Under the pieces are notes generated by a model. It saw nothing but the letters and a program-made list of their open reading frames with translations. It ran no database searches and had not been told where the DNA came from. Of a stretch of 35,550 bases of DNA, positions 15,482 to 22,541 are shown one piece after another; position 1 is the stretch's first letter, and each line of letters begins with the position of its first letter. Source of the DNA: DASYUM01 sp036001225 (GTDB lineage Bacteria; Methylomirabilota; Methylomirabilia; Rokubacteriales; DASRDR01); the NCBI GenBank assembly GCA_036001225.1, contig DASYUM010000077.1, positions 1 through 35,550 of the forward strand. The letters run 5' to 3'. Position numbers and translations under genes: made by a program.

Positions 15482-16447
15482 ATGTGTGGCATCGTCGGCT
15501 TCTTCGACAAGGCCGGGAGGCCGGGGCGGCCCCTGGGGGCGACCCTGCTCGGCATGCTGGACGCGCTGGCCTGCCGGGGGCCGGACTCCTCGGGGATCGC
15601 CCTGTGGGGCGAGCCGGCCGACGGGCTCGTGGTGCGCGTGAAGATGGGTGAGGGCGAGGACGCGCTCGCGCGCCGGCCCGCGATCCTCCGGGAGGCCGCC
15701 CGGCAGGGGCGGGTCGGGGCCACGGAGACGCAGGGCGCGCTCCTCCGGCTCGTCGTCGCCAAGGCGGAGCCGGTGGAGCTGGGCGCGGCCATCGAGGCGA
15801 TCGCCCCCGACGTCGAGGTGGTCTCGATCGGCCGGCGGCTCGAGATCGTCAAGCAGGTGGGGGCGCCGGCCAACCTGGAGGTGGAGTTCGGCATCTCCCG
15901 GCGAAGGGGAACCCACGGGCTCGGCCATACTCGCCTCTCTACCGAGAGCCGGGTGGACCTCTCCCACTCCCAGCCGTTCTGGGCGCACGGGACCGCCGAC
16001 CTCGCGATCGTCCACAACGGGCACATCACCAACTACCATCGGCTGCGCCGGGTCTACGAGCAGGAAGGCGTCCGCTTCTACACGGAGAACGACTCCGAGA
16101 TCATCGGGATCTATCTGGCGCGCAAGCTCGGCGAAGGGCTCTCCCTGCGGGAGGCCCTCGAAGCGTCGCTCCGCGACCTCGACGGCAGCTTCAGCTACCT
16201 GGCCGCCACCGCCGATGCCTTCGGCTTCGCCAAGGACCCCTTCTGCCTGAAGCCTCTGATCGTGAGCGAGAGCGCGGACGTGGTCGCGATCGCCAACGAG
16301 GAGATCGCGCTGCAAGCGGCGCTCCCCGAGGGCTACCAGGCTCGGGAGGCTGGCGGCCGGGCCGTCGCGGTGTGGGAGGTCCCGGATCCGGCCTCACGCC
16401 TGGGCGCGCGCCCCCGCCGGGCGCGAAGCCGGAGGCGGGCGGCGTGA
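15482..16447 (+). CDS. mgsA: N-methylglutamate synthase subunit A: class II glutamine amidotransferase domain protein
   Basis: The 321-residue protein begins MCGIVGFFDKAG, with Cys2 as the N-terminal nucleophile exposed after Met removal, followed by the class II amidotransferase motifs CRGPDSSGIALWGE, GLGHTRLSTES, VHNGHITNYHRLR and FYTENDSE. This is the glutaminase-like domain of glutamate synthase on its own polypeptide, as in the MgsA/GlxB proteins of N-methylglutamate synthase. In that pathway it acts on gamma-glutamylmethylamide or glutamate derivatives rather than as a general GOGAT. The last 20 or so residues (RPRRARSRRRAA) are basic and low-complexity. The gene overlaps mgsB by GTGA. 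Pathway assignment rests on the neighbours: mgsB, mgsC, mgd genes and gmaS. Confidence 0.85.
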   Translation: MCGIVGFFDKAGRPGRPLGATLLGMLDALACRGPDSSGIALWGEPADGLVVRVKMGEGEDALARRPAILREAARQGRVGATETQGALLRLVVAKAEPVELGAAIEAIAPDVEVVSIGRRLEIVKQVGAPANLEVEFGISRRRGTHGLGHTRLSTESRVDLSHSQPFWAHGTADLAIVHNGHITNYHRLRRVYEQEGVRFYTENDSEIIGIYLARKLGEGLSLREALEASLRDLDGSFSYLAATADAFGFAKDPFCLKPLIVSESADVVAIANEEIALQAALPEGYQAREAGGRAVAVWEVPDPASRLGARPRRARSRRRAA

Positions 16448-17133
16448 AGACCGTCGAGTGCCAGGGGAGGACGGTCCGGCAGATCAACGAGGCGATCCGG
16501 CGCCTGGTGGAGGACGGCGAGCCCGAGATCCTCGTGCGGCATCCCGGCGCGCGGCACAACCTCGCGGTGGCGGTCGTCCGGGACGTGGCCATCACCATCG
16601 ACGGCCCGGCCGGCTACTACGCCGGCGGGATGAGCGACGGCATCCGGCTCAGGGTCCGGGGCTCGGCGGGCTGGGGCGTCGCCGAGTGCCTCATGTCGGG
16701 TGAGGTCGTCGTCGAGGGGAACGCCGGCAACGGCGCGGCGGCCTCCATCCGGGGCGGGACCGTCGTGATCCGCGGAGACGCGGCGGCCCGGGCCGGGATC
16801 GCGATGAAGGGCGGGCTCCTGGTGATCGGCGGCCGCGCCGGCTACATGACGGGCTTCATGATGCAGCGGGGCACCATCATCATCTGCGGGGACGCCGGGG
16901 AGGCGCTGGCCGACTCCATGTACGAAGGCGTCGTCTTCGTCGGCGGCCGGATCGCCGAGCTCGGGAACGACGCCGTCGTCTCCGACGCGAGCCCCGGCGA
17001 GCTGCGGGAGATCCAGGCGACGCTCGCCCGGTACGGGCTCCCGGGTCCCAAGGCCTTCCGCAAGGTGGTCTCGGGCCGAAAGCTCTGGAACTACGACAAG
17101 AAGGAGCTGGACGTATGGAAGGCGGCGTTCTGA
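16444..17133 (+). CDS. mgsB: N-methylglutamate synthase subunit B: GltB C-terminal beta-helix domain (GlxC-like)
   Basis: The frame is open upstream, but the GTG at 16444 in the GTGA overlap with mgsA gives MKTVECQGRTVRQINEAIRRL and a 229-residue protein. Residues about 70-180 carry the repeating G-x-x-G pattern of the glutamate synthase right-handed beta-helix (GNAGNGAAASIRGGTVVIRG, then GRAGYMTGFMMQRGTIII and GDAGEALADSMYEG). The C-terminus has the family tail FRKVVSGRKLWNYDKKELD. In full-length GltB this domain is structural; here it is a separate subunit as in MgsB/GlxC. It overlaps mgsC by 19 nt, so a stoichiometric complex is likely. Confidence 0.85.
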   Translation: MKTVECQGRTVRQINEAIRRLVEDGEPEILVRHPGARHNLAVAVVRDVAITIDGPAGYYAGGMSDGIRLRVRGSAGWGVAECLMSGEVVVEGNAGNGAAASIRGGTVVIRGDAAARAGIAMKGGLLVIGGRAGYMTGFMMQRGTIIICGDAGEALADSMYEGVVFVGGRIAELGNDAVVSDASPGELREIQATLARYGLPGPKAFRKVVSGRKLWNYDKKELDVWKAAF

Positions 17134-18497
17134 AACCCCTCCGGACGAGCCAGGTCTTCCCGCCGGAGGTGATGGAGGACATCCAGGTCAAGGCGGAGCT
17201 CGGCCGCTACCGGTTTCGCGGCTTCGGGACGATCCGGCCGCGGCCGCTCCCGTCGTTCGACGACCTCACCTTCCTCACGTGCTCGCTGACCCGGATCCCG
17301 CTCGAAGGCTACCGCGAGCGCTGCAGCACCCGCACGGTCCTCGGCTCGCGACACGCCAAGCGGCCCATCGAGCTGGAGATCCCCATCATGATCACGGGGA
17401 TGAGCTGGGGGGCGCTCTCCTACAACGCCAAGGTCGCCCTGGCCCGGGGCGCCCGGCGCGTGGGCAGCTCCACCACCACCGGAGATGGGGGGATGCTGCC
17501 GGCCGAGCGCGAGCACGCCCGCGTCCTGGTCTACGAGGTGCTGCCGAGCCGGTACGGGATCAACGTCCACCATCTCCGGTCGGCTGACGGCATCGAGCTC
17601 ACGGTAGGGCAGGGGGCCAAGCCCGGGACGGGCGGCGTCCTCCTCGGCTCGAAGGTCTCGGCCGAGATCGCCGCTGCCCGCGAGCTCCCGGCCGGCGTGG
17701 ACCAGCGCAGTCCCGCCCGCCATCCCGACTGGCTGGGGCCGGACGACATGATCATCAAGATCGAGGAGCTCCGGGAGGCGACCGACTGGCAGGTGCCGAT
17801 CTTCGTGAAGCTCGGCGCCACCCGGGTCTACGACGACGTGAAGCTCGCGGCCAAGGCCGGCGCCGACGTGGTCGTGGTCGACGGGATGGAGGGCGGGACG
17901 GCGGCCTCGCCCGAGATCCTCCAGGACCACACCGGGATCCCGACCCTGGCCGCCGTCTGCGAGGCGCGCGAGGCCCTCCAGGAGCTCGGCCTCTACGGCC
18001 AGGTCCAGCTCATCATCGCGGGCGGGATCAAATCGGGGGCGGACGCCGCCAAGGCGCTCGCGCTGGGCGCCGACGCCGTCTACATCGGGACGGCGGCGCT
18101 CATCGCGCTCAACTGTAACCGACCGCTCTACGTCGAGGACTACCACGCGCTCGGCACCGAGCCCTATCACTGTCACCACTGCCACACCGGGCGCTGCCCG
18201 GTCGGCGTCACCACCCAGGACCCGGAGCTGATGAAGCGCTTGCCGATCGAAGAGGCGGCCGAGCGCGTCGCCAACCTGCTCCATGCCATGACCCTCGAGA
18301 TCCAGATGCTGGCCCGGGCCTGTGGCAAGTCCGACATCCACGACCTCGAGCCCGAGGACCTGCGGGCCCTCACGCTGGAAGCCTCCGCGATCACCGGGAT
18401 CCCGCTGGTCGGCACCCGCTGGGTGCCCGGCCGGGAGCGGACGGAATCCCCTCTGCCCGCCAAGGTCAGGGTGAGGGGCAAGGGGAAGAAGCGCTGA
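17115..18497 (+). CDS. mgsC: N-methylglutamate synthase subunit C: FMN- and Fe-S-binding glutamate synthase domain
   Basis: This 460-residue protein carries the catalytic FMN barrel of glutamate synthase. The visible parts are IPIMITGMSWGALSYNAK, SSTTTGDGGMLPAER, GQGAKPGTGG, VDGMEGGTAASPEI and IIAGGIKSGADAAKALALGADAVYIG (phosphate-binding end). A cysteine cluster CHHCHTGRCPVG near residue 354 can hold an Fe-S cluster. MgsC/GlxD proteins have this layout and catalyse formation of N-methylglutamate from methylamine-derived intermediates. The last 15 or so residues (SPLPAKVRVRGKGKKR) are basic and appear to be encoded by an inserted interspersed repeat. The stop shares one base with the next ATG. 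Confidence 0.87.
   Translation: MEGGVLKPLRTSQVFPPEVMEDIQVKAELGRYRFRGFGTIRPRPLPSFDDLTFLTCSLTRIPLEGYRERCSTRTVLGSRHAKRPIELEIPIMITGMSWGALSYNAKVALARGARRVGSSTTTGDGGMLPAEREHARVLVYEVLPSRYGINVHHLRSADGIELTVGQGAKPGTGGVLLGSKVSAEIAAARELPAGVDQRSPARHPDWLGPDDMIIKIEELREATDWQVPIFVKLGATRVYDDVKLAAKAGADVVVVDGMEGGTAASPEILQDHTGIPTLAAVCEAREALQELGLYGQVQLIIAGGIKSGADAAKALALGADAVYIGTAALIALNCNRPLYVEDYHALGTEPYHCHHCHTGRCPVGVTTQDPELMKRLPIEEAAERVANLLHAMTLEIQMLARACGKSDIHDLEPEDLRALTLEASAITGIPLVGTRWVPGRERTESPLPAKVRVRGKGKKR
18448..18494. repeat. Interspersed repeat-like segment inside the 3' end of mgsC
   Basis: On the minus strand this reads CCCCTTGCCCCTCACCCTGA followed by CCTTGGCGGGCAGAGGGG. That is the layout of the CCCTCACCCT...CCCTCTCCCC interspersed repeat common between genes of many GC-rich bacteria, whose read-through translation is a PLPLTLTLAGRG-like peptide. 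Here it is read in sense and forms the basic tail of MgsC. Confidence 0.45.
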
Positions 18498-18799
18498 TGT
18501 CCTTCCTGCTTCCGTGTCCCCTGTGCGGGCCGCGCGACGTCTACGAGTTCCGCTGGGGCGGCGCGCGAACGCGGCGGCCGGGGCCCGACTCGCCGCGAGC
18601 CGTCTGGGTGGACTACCTCTACCTGCGCGAGAACCCGGCCGGGCCCATCGAGGAATGGTGGTATCACCGCATGGGATGCGGGCGCTGGTTCCTGGCCCTC
18701 CGCGACACGCGCACGAACGAGGTCGCCCGCACCTTCTGGCCGCCGCGCGAGGCCGACTCGGCGGAGGCGGTGGTGCCGCCCCAAGGGGCCGAGCCCTGA
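18497..18799 (+). CDS. mgdB: N-methylglutamate dehydrogenase delta-type subunit (sarcosine oxidase SoxD-like)
   Basis: This 100-residue protein belongs to the small, zinc-binding delta subunit family of heterotetrameric sarcosine oxidase-type enzymes. It opens MSFLLPCPLCGPRDVYEF with the CxxC pair (Cys7, Cys10) and continues with YLRENPAGPIEEWWYHRMGCGRWFLALRDT, where His and Cys supply further zinc ligands. WWYHRMGC and the WF-x-x-x-RDT stretch are diagnostic of the family. The gene overlaps mgsC by one base, which ties the synthase and dehydrogenase parts of the pathway into one transcript. In sarcosine oxidase clusters the usual order is B-D-A-G; here it heads the dehydrogenase genes because the beta gene comes last. 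Confidence 0.88.
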   Translation: MSFLLPCPLCGPRDVYEFRWGGARTRRPGPDSPRAVWVDYLYLRENPAGPIEEWWYHRMGCGRWFLALRDTRTNEVARTFWPPREADSAEAVVPPQGAEP

Positions 18800-18842
18800 T
18801 GCGGCCCGGGCCTGATCACGCTGCCAGTCCGAAGGAGCCCTG

Positions 18843-21743
18843 ATGACGGAGCGGCTGCCGCCCCATCCGGCCCAGCGCGCCGACCGCGGCCGCCCGGTCA
18901 CGTTCACCTTCGCCGGCCGCCCGGTGCCGGCCTTCGCCGGCGACACCGTGGGCGCGGCGCTCCACGCGGCGGGCGTCCGGATCCTGAGCCGGAGCTTCAA
19001 GTACCATCGCCCGCGCGGGCTCCTCTGCTGCGCCGGGCGGTGTCCGAACTGCCTCGTCAACGTCGATGGCGTCCCGAACGTGCGCGCCTGCACGGAGATC
19101 GTCGGCGACGGCATGCGCGTGGCCGCCCAGCACGCCTGGCCCTCGCTCGAGCACGACGTGTTCGCCGTGTTCGACCGGTTCGACCGGCTCCTGCCGGTCG
19201 GCTTCTACTACAAGACCTTCATCCACCCGCGCCGGCTGTGGCCGGCGTACGAGTACGTCTTGAAGCACCTCGCCGGCCTGGGCAAGGTGACCTGTCCGGA
19301 CGAGCCGCCCGGCCACTACGAGCGCGGGCACCTCTTCACCGACGTCGCGGTGGCGGGCGGCGGGGCGGCGGGGATGGCGGCGGCGCTCGAGGCCGCGCGA
19401 GCGGGGGCTCTCGTGGCCCTCGTCGACGCCGAGCCGCGCCTCGGGGGGAGCCTCCTCGTCCGGACCCGGCCGCTCCTCGACGGCGAGTTCCGGGGTCGGC
19501 CGGGCTGGGAGGTCGCCGCCGCCCTGGCGGCCGAGGTGGCGGCTGAGTCGCGCATCCGGGTCCTGAACGAGGCGACCGCCTTCGGCCTCTACGAGGGCGG
19601 CCTCCTCGGCGTGCTCCAGGGACGGCGCTTCGTGAAGCTGCGAGCGCGCCAGGTCGTCGTCGCCACCGGCGGGTTCGAGCATCCGCTCGTGTTCCAGAAC
19701 AACGACCTGCCCGGTGTGATGCTCGGCTCGGGCGCCCAGCGCCTGATCGCCCTCTACGGGGTCCAGCCGGGCGCTGCGGCGGTCGTGGCCGCCGCCGACG
19801 ATCGCGGCCTCGACGTCGCGAGCAGTCTCCTCGAGGCCGGGGTGAGCCTGGCCGCCGTCCTCGACGCGCGTCCGGCGACGCCGGAGTCGGAGACCGCGGC
19901 CGCGTTGCGCCAGGCCGGGGTCCGGATCCAGAACGGCCGGACGGTGCTCGAGGCCCGCGGCCGAGGCCGCGTGCGGGCGGCGGTGGTGGGCGGCGCCGCC
20001 CGCGACGAAGGAGCGCGCGAGGTCGCCTGCGACCTCGTGTGCGTGGCGACCGGCTTCGAGCCGGCGGCGGGACTGCTCGGCCAGGCCGGCGGGCGACTGA
20101 CCCACGATACCGCGCGCGGGCGGCTCGTCCCCGCGGCACTGCCGGCGGGAGTCCTGGCGGCCGGCGAGGTGACCGGGGTGGAGGGACTCGCCGCGGTGCT
20201 CGCGTCGGGACGGCTGGCGGGAGCGCAGGCCGCGCGCGCGCTCGACGGCGCCGGCGGTGGCGGGACCGCGCGGGTGGCCGAGCTCGCCGAGGCGCTGGCG
20301 GCGGCGACCCGGCGCCCCGTGAGTCGCGGCTACCTGGCCAGTGCGCCGCGGGCGGGGGCCAAGAAGTTCGTCTGCCTCTGCGAGGACGTGACCGAGAAGG
20401 ATCTTCGGCAGGCGGTCGCCGAGGGCTTCGATCACATCGAGACACTCAAGCGCTACACCACCGTCACGATGGGGCCCTGCCAGGGCAAGATGTGCCACCG
20501 GCCCTCCATCGACCTCTGCGCGGCGCTGACCGGCCGGACGGTCGAGGCGACCGGCACCACCACCGCGCGGCCGCCGTCCGTCCCGGTGCCGCTCGGGGCG
20601 CTGGCCGCCCGCCTCCACGAGCCGGTGAAGCTCACCCCCATGCACGACCGCCATCAGGCGCTGGGCGCCAGCCCCATGGACATGGGCGCCTGGAAGCGAC
20701 CCTTCGTCTACTCGACGGTGGAGGAGGAGTGCCGGGCCGTCCACGAGGCCGTCGCGCTGATCGACGTGAGCACGCTCGGCAAGCTCGAGGTGCGCGGGGC
20801 CGACGCCGCGGCCTTCCTCGACTGGCTCCACCCGGGTCGGTTCTCCGACCTCAAGACGGGCCGCATCCGCTACCGGATCCTGTGCGACGATGCCGGCATC
20901 ATCCTCGACGACGGCACGGTGGCCCGGCTCGGCGACGACCACTTCCTGGTCACCACGACGACCGGCGGCGTGGAGGCCATCGAGCAGTGGTTCACCTGGT
21001 GGCTGGCGGGCAGCGGGAAGTGTGCGCACGTCGCGAACCTCACCGGTGCGCTCGGCGCCATCAACGTCGCCGGGCCGCGCGCCCGCGAGCTGCTGGCGCC
21101 CCTGGCCGATCTCGACGTGTCGGCGGCCGGGTTTCCCTACCTGGGCGCGAAGCAGGGGCTCGTGGCGGGCGTGCCGAGCCTGCTGCTCCGGATCGGCTTC
21201 GTCGGTGAGCTCGGCTACGAGGTGCACTTCCCGTCGGACTACGGGGCGTACCTGTGGGACACGCTGATGGAGGCCGGAGCACCCCTCGGCGTCCGCCCGT
21301 TCGGCGTCGAGGCCCAGCGGGTCCTGCGGCTCGAGAAGCAGCACGTGATCGTCACCCAGGACACCGACGCGCTCACCAATCCGCTCGAAGCCGACATGGC
21401 CTGGACGGTGAAGCTCGACAAGCCGGACTTCGTCGGCCGCGACGCGCTGCTGGAAGCCCGCGGGCGGGCGTTCCGGCAACGGCTGGTGGGTTTCACCCTG
21501 GCCGGGGACGGCCTGCTGCCCGGAGAAGGCGCGGCGGTGGTGGCCGATGGCCGGCCCATCGGCCGGGTGACCAGCTCGAAGTGGAGCCCGCACCTGGGCC
21601 GCGGGATCGGGATGGCCTGGCTGCCGCCGGAGCTCGCGCGCGACGGGGGCACGTTCGAGGTGCGGGTCGACGGCAGCACGCGAACGGCCACGGTCGTGGC
21701 CAAGGCCTTCTACGACCCGGATGGCGCCCGCCTCCGGATGTGA
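18843..21743 (+). CDS. mgdC: N-methylglutamate dehydrogenase alpha-type subunit (sarcosine oxidase SoxA-like)
   Basis: This 966-residue multidomain protein has an AAGGAG site before the ATG. Residues about 15-105 form a ferredoxin-like domain (FAGRPVPAFAGDTVGAALHA, RSFKYHRPRG) with Cys62, 67, 70 and 83 spaced like a [2Fe-2S] site. Residues 167-195 hold the dinucleotide motif VAVAGGGAAGMAAALEAA of an NAD/FAD-type domain. Residues about 509-551 carry the CLCEDVTEKDLRQAV / GPCQGKMC four-cysteine motif, and from about residue 600 there is a GcvT-like folate-binding domain (DVSTLGKLEVRGADAAAFL, then GELGYEVHFPS). The enzyme oxidises the N-methyl group of N-methylglutamate, giving glutamate and formaldehyde or methylene-tetrahydrofolate. 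Sarcosine is an alternative substrate by homology; the mgs/gmaS neighbours favour NMG. Confidence 0.88.
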   Translation: MTERLPPHPAQRADRGRPVTFTFAGRPVPAFAGDTVGAALHAAGVRILSRSFKYHRPRGLLCCAGRCPNCLVNVDGVPNVRACTEIVGDGMRVAAQHAWPSLEHDVFAVFDRFDRLLPVGFYYKTFIHPRRLWPAYEYVLKHLAGLGKVTCPDEPPGHYERGHLFTDVAVAGGGAAGMAAALEAARAGALVALVDAEPRLGGSLLVRTRPLLDGEFRGRPGWEVAAALAAEVAAESRIRVLNEATAFGLYEGGLLGVLQGRRFVKLRARQVVVATGGFEHPLVFQNNDLPGVMLGSGAQRLIALYGVQPGAAAVVAAADDRGLDVASSLLEAGVSLAAVLDARPATPESETAAALRQAGVRIQNGRTVLEARGRGRVRAAVVGGAARDEGAREVACDLVCVATGFEPAAGLLGQAGGRLTHDTARGRLVPAALPAGVLAAGEVTGVEGLAAVLASGRLAGAQAARALDGAGGGGTARVAELAEALAAATRRPVSRGYLASAPRAGAKKFVCLCEDVTEKDLRQAVAEGFDHIETLKRYTTVTMGPCQGKMCHRPSIDLCAALTGRTVEATGTTTARPPSVPVPLGALAARLHEPVKLTPMHDRHQALGASPMDMGAWKRPFVYSTVEEECRAVHEAVALIDVSTLGKLEVRGADAAAFLDWLHPGRFSDLKTGRIRYRILCDDAGIILDDGTVARLGDDHFLVTTTTGGVEAIEQWFTWWLAGSGKCAHVANLTGALGAINVAGPRARELLAPLADLDVSAAGFPYLGAKQGLVAGVPSLLLRIGFVGELGYEVHFPSDYGAYLWDTLMEAGAPLGVRPFGVEAQRVLRLEKQHVIVTQDTDALTNPLEADMAWTVKLDKPDFVGRDALLEARGRAFRQRLVGFTLAGDGLLPGEGAAVVADGRPIGRVTSSKWSPHLGRGIGMAWLPPELARDGGTFEVRVDGSTRTATVVAKAFYDPDGARLRM

Positions 21744-21750
21744 GCCGTCC

Positions 21751-22461
21751 ATGAGCCCCGCGACCTTCAGGCCCATCCGGATCAGCGCGATGTACGGGGC
21801 GCACGTGGCCCTCGGCGCCCGCTTCAAGGATGACGGCGACTGGCGCGTCCCCGACGCCTACACCTCGGCCCGCCAGGAAGCGGCGGAGGCTCTGGCCGCG
21901 GTCGGGCTGGCGGACACGAGTGCGTGCGGCAAGCTCACGGTGCGGGGGGAGGCGCTCGGGCCGGTACTGGCCAAGGCGGCCGGCGTCGACCGGCTGGCCG
22001 TCGGGACGGCCACGCGCGTCCGCATCAACGGCGCGGGCGTTCTGGTCGGCCGGCTGGCGGACGACGAGCTGCTGGTGCTCACGCCGCTGGCCGACGCGGC
22101 GGCGGTGGGGGAAGTGCTCGCCAAGAGTGCCGGCGCCGGCTGCGCGCACGTCACCGATCTCACGTCGGGGCTGGCCGTCATGGACCTGATCGGCCCGCGG
22201 GTCGGCGGGCTCCTGGCCAAGGTCGCCCCGGTCGACCTGTCGGAGGGCGCCGTCCCGGCGCTGGCGGTCGTTCAGGGGGAGCTGGCCCGGGTTCCCGCGA
22301 TCCTGATCCGGCTCGATCGGACACCGGCCCTGGCGTTCCGCGCGCTCGTCGCCCGCGAATGTGGCGCGTTCGTCTGGGAGGCGCTCGTCGACGCCGGCCG
22401 CGACCTCGGCCTCACGCCGATCGGGGCCGCCGCCTGCGCCCTCCTGAACGGCTCCGAGTGA
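21751..22461 (+). CDS. mgdD: N-methylglutamate dehydrogenase gamma-type subunit (sarcosine oxidase SoxG-like)
   Basis: An in-frame ATG at 21721 lies inside the upstream gene; the ATG at 21751, 7 nt after the mgdC stop, is the natural start and gives 236 residues. The segments RISAMYGAHVALGARFKDDGDWRVPDAY, VGLADTSACGKLTVRGEALG and HVTDLTSGLAVMDLIGPRVGGLLAKVAPVDLS match the small gamma subunit with a degenerate GcvT-like fold. In heterotetrameric enzymes this subunit contacts the folate domain of alpha. It is slightly longer than typical SoxG proteins (about 190-210). The next gene begins after a 73 nt gap holding a repeat module. Confidence 0.82.
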   Translation: MSPATFRPIRISAMYGAHVALGARFKDDGDWRVPDAYTSARQEAAEALAAVGLADTSACGKLTVRGEALGPVLAKAAGVDRLAVGTATRVRINGAGVLVGRLADDELLVLTPLADAAAVGEVLAKSAGAGCAHVTDLTSGLAVMDLIGPRVGGLLAKVAPVDLSEGAVPALAVVQGELARVPAILIRLDRTPALAFRALVARECGAFVWEALVDAGRDLGLTPIGAAACALLNGSE

Positions 22462-22469
22462 GGAGGACG

Positions 22470-22541
22470 GCTGGGTTGTCCAGCGCATGCTCCGAGCACC
22501 TCTCCCTCGGAGGGGGCCGTCGAGGCCCCCTCCGATGATGT
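22470..22541 (-). repeat. Intergenic palindromic module, copy 4 (start-codon side), with overlapping alternative hairpins
   Basis: A perfect stem GGAGGGGGCC/GGCCCCCTCC with loop GTCGA (22509-22533) ends one base before the mgdA start codon. CTCCGAG (22490-22496) can instead pair with CTCGGAG (22506-22512), which shares bases 22509-22512 with the first stem, so the two stems exclude each other. A small GCTGG/CCAGC hairpin (22470-22484) precedes them. The orientation is opposite to copies 2, 5 and 6, and the GCGCGGGC stem of those copies is missing. Confidence 0.6.

Noticed and set aside
18816..21827. A 1003-codon open frame on the minus strand opposite the alpha-subunit gene
   Set aside because: Its text is arginine-, histidine- and glutamate-rich with no family motifs, and it mirrors a gene with several clear domains. 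Long antisense frames are expected in GC-rich DNA.
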